Source of the DNA: Spirochaeta africana DSM 8902
Lineage (GTDB): Bacteria; Spirochaetota; Spirochaetia; DSM-27196; DSM-8902
Length of the DNA stretch: 64,000 bases
Reading direction: 5' to 3'
Assembly: GCF_000242595.2 (NCBI RefSeq)
Contig: NC_017098.1
Location: 2,747,501 to 2,811,500, forward strand
Part shown: positions 33,139 to 41,840 of the stretch, piece after piece
Layout: every line of letters starts with the position of its first letter
Position numbering within the stretch: position 1 is the stretch's first letter
Position numbers and translations under genes: made by a program
The notes under the pieces: model-generated
The model's database searches: none
The model's input: the letters and a program-made list of their open reading frames with translations, nothing else
What the model was told of the DNA's origin: nothing

Positions 33139-36100
33139 TTAATCTTCATCGTTGGGCATCAACCTGGCGTACTCCAGTCTGTCCGCCAGCCAGCCAACCA
33201 CCGGCAGGTTCTGCTCCTCTGCCGAGTAGGTGCCGATCTGGGTACGATTGAACTGCTCCATGCCGCCACGGGGAGGACTGGCTGCCGGCACTGCCATTGC
33301 CTCCCAGTTGCCGGTGTAGCGTTCGTCCTCCCCGGCACCATCCCGGTGCATATTTTCTGCTGCGGTACGGCCATTGGCCGCAACCGGATACGCCAGGCGA
33401 ATCGGACTCCTGGTACCATTGTACGAATCTGCGTAATACGAAATATGCGGCAGGCCATCAATCAGCTCGATGTTGGTCCAGCTGCCGGTCGAAAGATAGC
33501 TGTCAACCACCACCGGTGTACTCACGGTCTTGGTCGCCCAGTCGATGGTCAGGAATTTCAGGCTGGCGTTGCCGCCGTCGAAATACGCCACATACACGGT
33601 GGAATCATCGGCGGCCGCCGACACATACCTGCCCTGAAAATCATCCGCATCAAGCGTCATGTTGCCCCAGCTAGAACCCGGGTCCGCCAGGCTGTCGTCA
33701 TCGGTATGGTCACTCGAGTAACTCATCTTGAGGTTCTGGTCGGTCTCATCGTAGTACACCACTGCGATATCCCCATCGATCATGATCAGTGAATGATATC
33801 TGCTGGAAGCGCCATCCTCGGTACCGGGAACAGTTATATTTCCATTTGAGGCAATGCTTGCATCATTGGCAGGACGAGTGAGATTAGATGCAGGGAAATT
33901 GTTCGTGGCTCCCCTGACATCAAACGAGAAGAACCGGATATACCGGGCGTCAGGGTGAGCATCGTAGTAGGTCAGGTATATCTGTGTGTTTGCATTGGTC
34001 CCGGTGGCAATCAGATTGGGATACTGGAACCGGTTCAGCTGTCGCCCCAGATAGTCGGTACCTACCAGCTCCATAACCCGGTTGTTGTTTGTTGGAGTAC
34101 CCACTGCGGCATTAGCATTTCGCCCCGTATTCAGCTGCAGAAACCCGATATTCCCGCCACTAAAGGCATCCTGGGTGGAGACCATAAAATCCGGGCTGTT
34201 CGCCGCATCGTTGTAGGCCAGTGCGGTCTGGCGTTCAAACCATAACCCTACCCTGCGGGCAGAACTCTGATCCCCGGTGGTAATCCGGGCCGCGCCATCA
34301 TTGTCATCGGTATAGCTGAACACCGGCTGTCCATTACGGACCACCATGGACGGATAGTAGAATGTCTGATCACTCACCCCGGTCAGCATCCGGGTTACCC
34401 CCCATACATGCAGGTAGCGGTCGTCATTCCACTGCTCACTGCGGGGGTTCCAGTCTGTTTCGCTGTTATCCACCCTGTTGTTAATCGAGGCCACCCCGTT
34501 GGCAGACACCTGCAGATAGCCAGAGTGTGAAAGCTCACCCGGGCTGGTAGAGACCTCAATAGAGGTTGCACCATCAGAGAAGGACTCGATCTCCGGATTT
34601 GCTAACGCTGTTCCGGACTCTTCGCGATTGTTGAATATGCGCACCGCCGAGTTCGGGGTCCCGGACCTCGGCAGGTTGAACCCGTCAACCACGAAACTCT
34701 CGCCATCGAATTGCCGGATGGAGTAAGCCCCGGTAGCACTGCGCAAAACAGCGTGCGCCAGCCCCTGATTGGTGGCTGTGTTGCGAAGCCCGGTTATGTA
34801 CGGCACCACATCGTAGGACTGTGCAGCCTCTGTCGGCGGAGGCGATCCTGTCCGGAAATCCTGAGCCGTCAGTGTTACCGGCACATCAAATCCTGCCACA
34901 TTCGGTAATTCTGCGGTGTTCCAGGTCAGTTCCCAGCTGATCTCATGCCCGTCCGTTACGCTCAGAGACTGGGAAACAATCTCGAATCCATCGATGCGCG
35001 AACGCAACTCGTGCACATCGGTATCCCAGTCAGCAGCAACCACATTGTCTTGTATCCCGGGAATACTCAGCCGCAATTCCTGAATCCGCTGATCATCCCC
35101 GGCACTGCCGCTGATGATCACCTCGCCACTGACCGATGGACGACCCTCGTTGTGGGGGCTGACCGCCTCCACATGCCCGGCACGCAGGCTGCCGTTCATA
35201 GCCGGCTCCGGCAATCCGTCTATGGTAATGGTTGGCGGGGTGGTATCCTCCTGATCCACCGCAACCAGAATCGCCTTTTCTACGGTAATGCCGACAGCAT
35301 CGGTTACCCGGATAATGAACTCATCCTCGCCATCATCGATATCCTGCAGGCTGTAGGTATGGTCACCCACAACCGGAGTCAATACTTCATCATCATGTAG
35401 AATCTCGATATCATTCGGGTCGTTGCCGCCAGCAACCTCGGGCTCGATATAGATGAACCCGCGTGCATTGAAGCGGGCATTATAGGTAAAGCGTTCAGCC
35501 TCATCCACCTCACCGTCATAGTTCAGGTCGGTTCCGACCGTAACATCACCGATTACCGGCTTGTAGTTCTGGATAAATCCCTCTGTCATACCATGGGTAC
35601 GGTTGTCGGCATTGTCCCAGGCCACATAATGTATCTCTACCGGGCCGTCTCCGAGAGCAGTAGTATCGACCTCTGCCTCCCAGATATAGTCGTTACTGAC
35701 GGTGCGAATCCGCTTTCCGTTATCACCCAGATTATGCGAGCGCAGGATCTTGATTTTATGATCCTCGCTGTCGGTATAGGGAACAAACCCCTGACCGCCG
35801 CCAAAATCGGTGTCGGCTGCTTCCTGAGCCACGCCGCCCCCGATGTGCAGCACATCATCACCACGCACAAAGTACACCTCGACCTTGCGGATATTCCCGC
35901 CGGTTCCCGGATCCCGGGCTACACCGGAGAGGAATACCGAGCTATGCGGAGATTCATTCAGATTGTGCATGTCACCAAGCTGCTCTGCGGACCCGTCCAC
36001 CCGGGTCTCGCTGCTCATGACCTCCGGAAAGCTGTTGTCAACGTACAGACTCAAGGTTCGTTCCGTCAGGTATCCGGTTGTATCCTCAACCCGTATGCGA

Positions 36101-38658
36101 ATCCGCATACGATCGCTGGTATCGGGAAAATAGTCGGTCGAGTCAATCGGGATAGATACAGGCACATTGGTACCCGGGCTGAAGCTGTAGTTGTTCCAGT
36201 TCGTCCCGTTATCCAGGCTGTAGCGAATACTGGATATCTGGGCACCGCTGCCGTCATCCTGTTTGACTGCATCGAACTCCAGGGTGAATTCTCCGGAAAC
36301 GTACTCATTCTCCTCGTAGTTCATGTTCAGGATAGCCGGCAGGGTGTCATCAAACTGCACCCGCACATCGACCGCATCCCCGACAACACTGGGAGCACCG
36401 CTACCGTCCAGCTTCTGGTCAACCGCACGCACCCGAATCAGGAAGTTCCCGGTGTGACCGCTGATACCCGCCAGATCATCCAGCGAGTACAGCTCTCCCT
36501 GCTCATTCAGTCGCGCCGACCACAGGCTGGTGCCGTTGATCGGCCGCCAGGCATTCTCCCATGACTCATCCGGATTGGTGGTGTCCGGGTTGGCTGGATC
36601 TACCAGCTCGTAGGGATTCCCGGCACCCTCGGAGGCGGTAAAATCCCGCACGATATAGTGCTCCTGCCCGTCCACCAGGGCAATCAGCTGCATCTCCACC
36701 CGTTTGATCGCATCGTCATCTACCGCTGTGCCGGTAAAATTCAGCGAACCGGCTACACGATTTACGGATGGATACTCCTCCTGGGGAGAGATGATGTTGG
36801 TAATCTGGGGCTTGTCACCATCCTGATCCAGGACAATGTAGTAGTCCTCGTCGCTGTAGCCGACATTCCCTGCCCGGTCGTACACCCGCACCTGCAGCGG
36901 CAGCTCCCAGATATTCGGACTGATCTCATCTGCATCGTCCGGGTTTGAGAACAGGGGGCTGTCCAGCAGATATTCCCAGTTGTAGGTACCGTCGAGCGGA
37001 ATAACCTCCTGTTGCTTTCCAACCAGCAGCTCAACGCGATCCAGCAGCAGGTTGTCGTCTGCCGAACCGACAATACGCACAAAGTTGTTGACCGACCGCC
37101 CTTTGGTCGGCGAAACAATCTGGGCAGTCGGCGGGGTATCGTCAATCGTTACAATGGTGTTAAAGAAGGTCTGCTTGCCGCTGGCATCACGCACCCGGGC
37201 GCGCAGGGTAACCTGTCCCGTCGGGACATCTTCCAGGGTAATGTTCCAGCTGCCGTCGCCAGCAGGCTGAACGGGGTCGGTGTAATCGGTGTGTTCGTTG
37301 ACTCGTACTGATACCTCGAGCGGATCATTCTGGCCAACAGCACCCCCCGAGACCTCTACCGTACGACTGTTCAGATACTGCCCCTGCTGAGGGCTGGTTA
37401 TCTCGACATATGGCGCACCGGCATCGATCTCGAACCCTACCCAGGGGGTAGTCCGGCTGAAGCCAAGCAGATCGGTAGCCTCTACCTGCAGTTCATGCAC
37501 ACCCGGTTCGAGCAGTTCGATGCCCGCAGAGGAATTTTCAAAGGTCCAGCGTACCACCTGGTTGCCGCTCAGGCTCATCCGGTCGCTGCTGCGGTTGTAC
37601 CACTCGGTGGTATCATCCCCACTGCGAAAGCGAATCCTGACCGAGTCCAGGTCAATCCCGTCGGGGTCTTCTACCAGCCCGACAAAGCGGGCGTTCGGCG
37701 GCAGCACGTTATCATCCAGGCTGCTATCCTGATCAGGGTAGCTCACGGTAATAACCGGAAGGTTCTCGTCCTGGTCGATATAGACCTGCACCCTGCGGGA
37801 CTCATCCGATTCGGGAAGATAGCGGCGCGCATCCCGGAGTGTTTGCAGGGATGGTGAGCTGCGCCTCCCGATCTCAATCTGGTGCAGGTCGGTCACCAAC
37901 AGATCAGACAGGTCGTCATCAGCGCGCAGATCGTCATCGTGGTAGAAATGGGTACTCACGTTCCCGGAGCGGTCCCAGGCACGCACCCCGAACAGAACAT
38001 TTCCGGAACTCGCCACATAGTCAGTGCTCCGAAACACGACACTCCAGCTGTTGGTCCCGATTGCGGCATCTTCGGGGGAGCGCCACAGCTCTGCGCCCGA
38101 GGACGCACTATATGCCATTACCTCTACCCGGCTTACTCCGTACTCGTCGGCAGCGGTACCGCTGACCACTATGTCGCCGTAATAAGGATTGTCGGGCGAG
38201 GTAGCAAAATTACGCGGGGTATTCATAACCACGGTAGGCGGCTGATTATCAAAGTACAAGAGCAGACGGGTTTCGGTTACCTTGCCGGCAGTATCACGGA
38301 CATAAAAAACGAAATTCTTTTCCCCGTCGGAGTATTTGGTGGTATCGAGCTTGTAGCTCCACTCCCATTCACCGTTTGTCCGCTCAAGATCAGCGCGCAT
38401 GCTGACTGTCTCGCCGTCTTCGGTAAACTGAATGGTCACGCGATCCACCGTGCGGTCATCGCTCGCAGTCCCGCTCAGGGTAATGGTGCCGCGGACATAG
38501 TCACCATTCTCCAGTGAACCCACCCGCACCGAAGGCGGTTCGATATCCACCGTACTGCCCAGCCCTACCTGGAACGGGTTTTCGCATGAGACAGAAAAGA
38601 CAGCCGCCACTGCGGCAACGATCGTCCAGCGGACGACCCGGCGCGTATATACACTCAT
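33139..38658 (-). CDS. Giant Ig-repeat lipoprotein with EF-hand-like loop, IPT-like domain and C-terminal propeller
   Basis: 1839-residue lipoprotein. The signal peptide ends in FSVSC, with the lipidated cysteine at residue 25. About ten Ig-like modules follow (PPSVRVGSLENGDYVRGTI, PPTVVMNTP, APYVEITSPQQGQYL, PPTAQIVSPTKG and so on). At residues 1044-1055 DLNYDGEVDEAE is a full EF-hand calcium loop with acidic or Asn residues at positions 1, 3, 5, 9 and 12. Near residues 1290-1400 an IPT/TIG-like domain is suggested. The last 430 residues contain repeated short blocks such as HSLIMIDGDIAVVYYDETDQNLKM and VYVAYFDGGNASLKFL, like blades of a BNR/sialidase-type propeller. There is no enzyme motif I can name. 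Surface binding or a structural role is an inference. GAGGT six bases before the ATG fixes the start. Confidence 0.82.
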   Translation of the reverse strand: MSVYTRRVVRWTIVAAVAAVFSVSCENPFQVGLGSTVDIEPPSVRVGSLENGDYVRGTITLSGTASDDRTVDRVTIQFTEDGETVSMRADLERTNGEWEWSYKLDTTKYSDGEKNFVFYVRDTAGKVTETRLLLYFDNQPPTVVMNTPRNFATSPDNPYYGDIVVSGTAADEYGVSRVEVMAYSASSGAELWRSPEDAAIGTNSWSVVFRSTDYVASSGNVLFGVRAWDRSGNVSTHFYHDDDLRADDDLSDLLVTDLHQIEIGRRSSPSLQTLRDARRYLPESDESRRVQVYIDQDENLPVITVSYPDQDSSLDDNVLPPNARFVGLVEDPDGIDLDSVRIRFRSGDDTTEWYNRSSDRMSLSGNQVVRWTFENSSAGIELLEPGVHELQVEATDLLGFSRTTPWVGFEIDAGAPYVEITSPQQGQYLNSRTVEVSGGAVGQNDPLEVSVRVNEHTDYTDPVQPAGDGSWNITLEDVPTGQVTLRARVRDASGKQTFFNTIVTIDDTPPTAQIVSPTKGRSVNNFVRIVGSADDNLLLDRVELLVGKQQEVIPLDGTYNWEYLLDSPLFSNPDDADEISPNIWELPLQVRVYDRAGNVGYSDEDYYIVLDQDGDKPQITNIISPQEEYPSVNRVAGSLNFTGTAVDDDAIKRVEMQLIALVDGQEHYIVRDFTASEGAGNPYELVDPANPDTTNPDESWENAWRPINGTSLWSARLNEQGELYSLDDLAGISGHTGNFLIRVRAVDQKLDGSGAPSVVGDAVDVRVQFDDTLPAILNMNYEENEYVSGEFTLEFDAVKQDDGSGAQISSIRYSLDNGTNWNNYSFSPGTNVPVSIPIDSTDYFPDTSDRMRIRIRVEDTTGYLTERTLSLYVDNSFPEVMSSETRVDGSAEQLGDMHNLNESPHSSVFLSGVARDPGTGGNIRKVEVYFVRGDDVLHIGGGVAQEAADTDFGGGQGFVPYTDSEDHKIKILRSHNLGDNGKRIRTVSNDYIWEAEVDTTALGDGPVEIHYVAWDNADNRTHGMTEGFIQNYKPVIGDVTVGTDLNYDGEVDEAERFTYNARFNARGFIYIEPEVAGGNDPNDIEILHDDEVLTPVVGDHTYSLQDIDDGEDEFIIRVTDAVGITVEKAILVAVDQEDTTPPTITIDGLPEPAMNGSLRAGHVEAVSPHNEGRPSVSGEVIISGSAGDDQRIQELRLSIPGIQDNVVAADWDTDVHELRSRIDGFEIVSQSLSVTDGHEISWELTWNTAELPNVAGFDVPVTLTAQDFRTGSPPPTEAAQSYDVVPYITGLRNTATNQGLAHAVLRSATGAYSIRQFDGESFVVDGFNLPRSGTPNSAVRIFNNREESGTALANPEIESFSDGATSIEVSTSPGELSHSGYLQVSANGVASINNRVDNSETDWNPRSEQWNDDRYLHVWGVTRMLTGVSDQTFYYPSMVVRNGQPVFSYTDDNDGAARITTGDQSSARRVGLWFERQTALAYNDAANSPDFMVSTQDAFSGGNIGFLQLNTGRNANAAVGTPTNNNRVMELVGTDYLGRQLNRFQYPNLIATGTNANTQIYLTYYDAHPDARYIRFFSFDVRGATNNFPASNLTRPANDASIASNGNITVPGTEDGASSRYHSLIMIDGDIAVVYYDETDQNLKMSYSSDHTDDDSLADPGSSWGNMTLDADDFQGRYVSAAADDSTVYVAYFDGGNASLKFLTIDWATKTVSTPVVVDSYLSTGSWTNIELIDGLPHISYYADSYNGTRSPIRLAYPVAANGRTAAENMHRDGAGEDERYTGNWEAMAVPAASPPRGGMEQFNRTQIGTYSAEEQNLPVVGWLADRLEYARLMPNDED

Positions 38659-38707
38659 TATGCACCTCGATTATTAATTAGATCCTTACATTTCACTTTA
38701 TCGGCAA

Positions 38708-38748
38708 AACAGTATCTACCGATAACCTTAACAGTAACAGTATATACC
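38708..38748. repeat. Direct repeats AACAGTATMTACC between the giant lipoprotein and hflX
   Basis: AACAGTATCTACC (38708-38720) and AACAGTATATACC (38736-38748) differ at one base; a further AACAGTA lies at 38730-38736. They occupy the AT-rich divergent promoter region and may be protein-binding sites. Confidence 0.4.
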
Positions 38749-38818
38749 CTTTTTTTATATATGACAATTTCTTTCGGGCTTGGTACCGGCCCGGCTTTCC
38801 CTGCGCCGCTTTCCCTGC

Positions 38819-38824
38819 TATATT
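38819..38824 (+). promoter_or_regulatory. Candidate -10 box of hflX, almost leaderless
   Basis: TATATT ends eight bases before the ATG at 38833. TTTCCC lies 17 bases upstream as a poor -35. There is no Shine-Dalgarno sequence. Confidence 0.35.
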
Positions 38825-38832
38825 TCCCCCAG

Positions 38833-40104
38833 ATGATAGAATTTACCGAGCGCGAACCCGATGGCGCTATCCTGGTGGGTACGACCAACCCGCATCGCAG
38901 TCTGCACGAGACCGAGGATCTGTTGAACGAGCTGTCCGAGCTGTGCAGCAACATCGATCTGGAACCAAGAGCCTCGATTATTGCCCCCCTGTCCCGGCCG
39001 CAGCCCCGCTTTTTTGTTGGCAGCGGCAAGGTAGACGAGATCCTGCAGCTGGCCGAGGAGTACGACTGCAGCTGTATTGTGTTTGACGAGGAATTATCGC
39101 CCAGCCAGCAGCGCAATCTGGAACGCCACACCAAACTGGCGGTGATCGACCGGCGCGAGGTTATCCTGGAGATTTTCAAGCAGCGGGCGACCACCCAGGA
39201 GGCGGTGCTGCAGGTGCAACTGGCCAGCCTGGAGTACAGCCTGCCGCGCCTGACCCGGGCATGGACCCACCTGAGCCGACAGCGCGGGGGCGCCAAGGGC
39301 ACCCGCGGCGAGGGAGAGAAACAGCTGGAGGTGGACCGACGGCTGGTGCAGCGCCGCATCACCGCGGTCAAGCGCGAGCTTGCCCAGGTGGAGGAGCACC
39401 GTGCCACCATGCGTAAAAAGCGCGAAAGTATCCCGATGCCTACCGGTGCGCTGGTTGGCTACACCAATGCCGGCAAGTCCACCCTGCTGGAATATCTGTC
39501 GGGCGCCGAACTGGGAAGCGAAAACAAGCTGTTTGCCACCCTGGATCCGACCACCAAACGGATCGAACTGGCAGATGCCGGCCCGGTGCTGCTGACCGAC
39601 ACGGTCGGTTTTGTGCGCAACCTGCCGCACGAGCTGGTGGATGCCTTTCACTCAACCCTGGAGGAGACCCTGCATGCCTCGTTTATCGTGCATGTGGTCG
39701 ACGCGGCAGCTCCCAACGCCCGCGAGCAGTACGAGGCGGTCAATGCCGTATTGCGAGAACTGGGGGCAGAGCAGTACCCGACCATTGTGGCACTGAACAA
39801 GGCAGACCTGGCTGCTCCCGATCAGCTGTTTCACCCACGCACCCCGGGACCAGTCGTGGAGATCTCGGCAAAAACCGGGGCCGGAATCGAGCGGTTAACG
39901 GCAACCATAGAACGCCTGCTGGAGCATACCATGAACCGCACCCGGTTCCGGTTTCCTGTAGAGCGTAGTGACCTGCCAGCCCTGCTGCACCGCAGCGGCA
40001 GGGTACTCAGTGAGCGCTACGAAGATGATGCCATCCTGGTAGAGGCCCTGGTCCCCCCGCGGATACACGGAAAACTCCAGGAGTATGTTCAGAAAAAGGG
40101 ATAA
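38833..40104 (+). CDS. hflX: Ribosome-associated GTPase HflX
   Basis: 423-residue GTPase of the HflX family, which splits stalled or hibernating ribosomes. The N-terminal glycine-rich substrate-binding part (RASIIAPLSRPQPRFFVGSGKVDEI) and the linker ending in SRQRGGAKGTRGEGEKQLEVDRR are family hallmarks. G motifs follow: G1 GYTNAGKST near residue 213, the G2 region FATLDPTTK, G3 DTVGF, G4 NKAD, and a G5-like SAKT. The start at 38833 removes a 24-residue upstream stretch that looks unlike the family; neither start has a Shine-Dalgarno sequence, but TATATT precedes 38833 by eight bases. It is divergent from the giant lipoprotein gene. Confidence 0.94.
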   Translation: MIEFTEREPDGAILVGTTNPHRSLHETEDLLNELSELCSNIDLEPRASIIAPLSRPQPRFFVGSGKVDEILQLAEEYDCSCIVFDEELSPSQQRNLERHTKLAVIDRREVILEIFKQRATTQEAVLQVQLASLEYSLPRLTRAWTHLSRQRGGAKGTRGEGEKQLEVDRRLVQRRITAVKRELAQVEEHRATMRKKRESIPMPTGALVGYTNAGKSTLLEYLSGAELGSENKLFATLDPTTKRIELADAGPVLLTDTVGFVRNLPHELVDAFHSTLEETLHASFIVHVVDAAAPNAREQYEAVNAVLRELGAEQYPTIVALNKADLAAPDQLFHPRTPGPVVEISAKTGAGIERLTATIERLLEHTMNRTRFRFPVERSDLPALLHRSGRVLSERYEDDAILVEALVPPRIHGKLQEYVQKKG

Positions 40105-40112
40105 ATCTCCGA

Positions 40113-40118
40113 TATACT
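40113..40118 (+). promoter_or_regulatory. Candidate leaderless -10 box of the small envelope-protein gene pair
   Basis: TATACT ends seven bases before the ATG at 40126. It overlaps the few bases after hflX. No good -35 and no Shine-Dalgarno sequence. Confidence 0.35.
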
Positions 40119-40125
40119 GATGGTA

Positions 40126-40716
40126 ATGATACGTATCGCGACAGCTTCTGCCGTAATCCTGTCACTTCTCACCATGCTGCCGCTGCAGCCGCCGCTGCTG
40201 GCCCGACCGGCCGACCAGGAGCAGCAGCTGCGTGAGCGACTGCAGTCACACCTGGAACCGGAATCCACCCCGCCGCCGGGCACCGAACAGATACGCAGCG
40301 GTGTGTTCTCGATCCTGGGAGGAACAGGCCTGGGATCGATCGGGGTCTGGGTTTCACTGCAGGGCCTGGAGTACCGGGCCGAGGCAATCGAGCTGTATCA
40401 GGAGTATCAGGATCTGGGGTATCTGGATGACCCGGACGCGTTTGATGACGCCTGGAAAGACTACCGCAACACCGAGCTCAAGGGGATCGCCCTGCGTGCC
40501 AGCGGCGCTGCGGCAACCGGCACCGGCATCTATCTGGTAATTCGCGGCATGATGTCTATCTACGACGCGGCCCGCCAGTCGCAGGAGCTTGCCGACGAGA
40601 TGGGTGTCGATCCCGCTGCCGCGCGCAGCCAGGCTGCCCCGGCACGCCCTGCCGGCGTTCTTGCCGGGCAGCTGCTGCTGGAACCGCGCGGGCTGTCGCT
40701 GGTCTGGAGGTACTGA
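40126..40716 (+). CDS. Exported protein with two membrane-like helices, unknown function
   Basis: 196-residue protein I do not recognise. It has a signal peptide (about 1-24, cut near LLA|RP), a charged Glu/Gln-rich stretch, a glycine-rich hydrophobic helix at about 58-80 (FSILGGTGLGSIGVWVSL) and a second at about 125-148 (AAATGTGIYLVIRGM), separated by an acidic tyrosine-rich segment. The two helices could form a hairpin in the inner membrane. An ATG six bases earlier (40120) is also possible, but 40126 sits seven bases after TATACT. The stop overlaps the next start as TGATG, so it is translationally coupled to the lipoprotein gene. Confidence 0.6.
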   Translation: MIRIATASAVILSLLTMLPLQPPLLARPADQEQQLRERLQSHLEPESTPPPGTEQIRSGVFSILGGTGLGSIGVWVSLQGLEYRAEAIELYQEYQDLGYLDDPDAFDDAWKDYRNTELKGIALRASGAAATGTGIYLVIRGMMSIYDAARQSQELADEMGVDPAAARSQAAPARPAGVLAGQLLLEPRGLSLVWRY

Positions 40717-41180
40717 TGCAGCGGACACGATTTTTTGCCATCGGACTGTGTTGCCTGCTCGGGCTGGTTACAGGACTGAGCGGCTGCTCACTCGACGGTC
40801 TGTGGCTGCAGCCGCGAGACAATCCACAGGATCTCTATTATCCGCCGGAGGTTGCGCGGATATACGCCGGCGACCTGAACACCCCGCTCTCTTCAGGGGG
40901 AGAACTGGCCAGCGATACCACCCCGCTGTTCGTACGGTTCACCCAGGTAATGGATCAGCCTGTCACCGGTACGGCTATCCGGATACTTGATCGGGATGAC
41001 AACGACAACCAGGTTGCTCGCACCATCACCTGGATTGATTCCCACACCGCCCGCGTCAATCCTGATTCCACCTGGGATGATGGTCTGAACGCCACCCTGC
41101 TGGTGCTGGATGATGCCACAAATATCAACGAGATTACGATGATTGCTCCCTACACCACTTACTTTACGGTGCCGGAATAG
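40716..41180 (+). CDS. Lipoprotein with a single Ig-like (Big_5-type) domain
   Basis: 154-residue lipoprotein. The lipobox LSGC gives the modified cysteine near residue 24. The mature part fits one bacterial Ig-like domain of the kind often found in spirochaetal exported proteins: TPLFVRFTQVMDQPVTGTAIRILD, then a closing strand TWDDGLNATLLVL. Start and stop context: TGATG overlap with the preceding gene, ogt 15 bases downstream. Function unknown; it is probably an envelope protein acting with the membrane protein before it. Confidence 0.75.
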   Translation: MQRTRFFAIGLCCLLGLVTGLSGCSLDGLWLQPRDNPQDLYYPPEVARIYAGDLNTPLSSGGELASDTTPLFVRFTQVMDQPVTGTAIRILDRDDNDNQVARTITWIDSHTARVNPDSTWDDGLNATLLVLDDATNINEITMIAPYTTYFTVPE

Positions 41181-41182
41181 GC

Positions 41183-41188
41183 TACACT
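41183..41188 (+). promoter_or_regulatory. -10 box of ogt (leaderless)
   Basis: TACACT ends six bases before the ATG at 41195, just after the lipoprotein stop codon. The -35 region is poor and no Shine-Dalgarno sequence is present. Confidence 0.4.
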
Positions 41189-41194
41189 CGGGGT

Positions 41195-41770
41195 ATGGAT
41201 CTGCCCCGCATTTATTGCCATCGTTTCGACTCCCCGATCGGCCCGCTGCACATCGCAGTCAGCCGGCATGGAGAGCTACTGCGGATCGGGATGACAGAGG
41301 AGCATGACTGGCCCGAGCCGGTGGTCATCGAGCAGAACAAGTTTGCCTGCGGTGAGGTCGAGTATCAGCTGACCCAGTACTTCCGCGGTGAACGCACCCG
41401 CTTCGACCTGCCGCTGCAGCTGCAGGGAACCCCCTTCCAGCAGGCTGTCTGGGAACGACTGCGCAGACTGCCGTACGGCAGTACCATAACCTACGGGGAG
41501 CTGGCGCTGAAGATCGGCAACCGCTGGGCAGCGCGCGCCGTCGGCGGTGCCGTTGCCCGCAACCCTGTGCCGATCATCGTGCCCTGCCATCGGGTAGTCC
41601 CGAAAACCGGGGGAATCGGTGCCTACGCACTGCACAGCATCCCGGATGGGTCCGGGGCGGCCTCAAAGCGCTTCCTGCTGGATCTGGAGGCGCCAGACAC
41701 ACAGCCGTCAGGCTCCGCTTCAGCAGACACCGAACCAACACAACCGGCCGCCGACAGTATTGCCGGCTGA
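41195..41770 (+). CDS. ogt: Methylated-DNA--protein-cysteine methyltransferase
   Basis: 191-residue DNA repair protein that moves the alkyl group from O6-alkylguanine to its own cysteine and is then inactive. The active-site motif IVPCHRVV is near residue 128, preceded by the DNA-binding helix-turn-helix with the arginine finger in NRWAARAVGGAVARNPVP, and TPFQQAVWERLRRLPYG at the start of the C-terminal domain. The N-terminal domain is short, as in Ogt. A tail of about 30 residues rich in Ser/Thr/Pro/Ala extends beyond the family end. The start is set by a leaderless TACACT box. Confidence 0.93.
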   Translation: MDLPRIYCHRFDSPIGPLHIAVSRHGELLRIGMTEEHDWPEPVVIEQNKFACGEVEYQLTQYFRGERTRFDLPLQLQGTPFQQAVWERLRRLPYGSTITYGELALKIGNRWAARAVGGAVARNPVPIIVPCHRVVPKTGGIGAYALHSIPDGSGAASKRFLLDLEAPDTQPSGSASADTEPTQPAADSIAG

Positions 41771-41840
41771 TCAGGCTGTGCGCTGCAGCTCCGGCAACCC
41801 CGGCTGTGAGCCGCCAGCCGCGCCAATCGCGGGTACCGGC

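Noticed and set aside
28741-33792. A 1683-codon open frame on the plus strand opposite the giant Ig gene
   Set aside because: It is the mirror of a GC-rich coding strand with strong third-position bias. It crosses the spacer, has no domain, start signal or Shine-Dalgarno sequence, and its translation is rich in Arg, His and Pro as antisense frames are.
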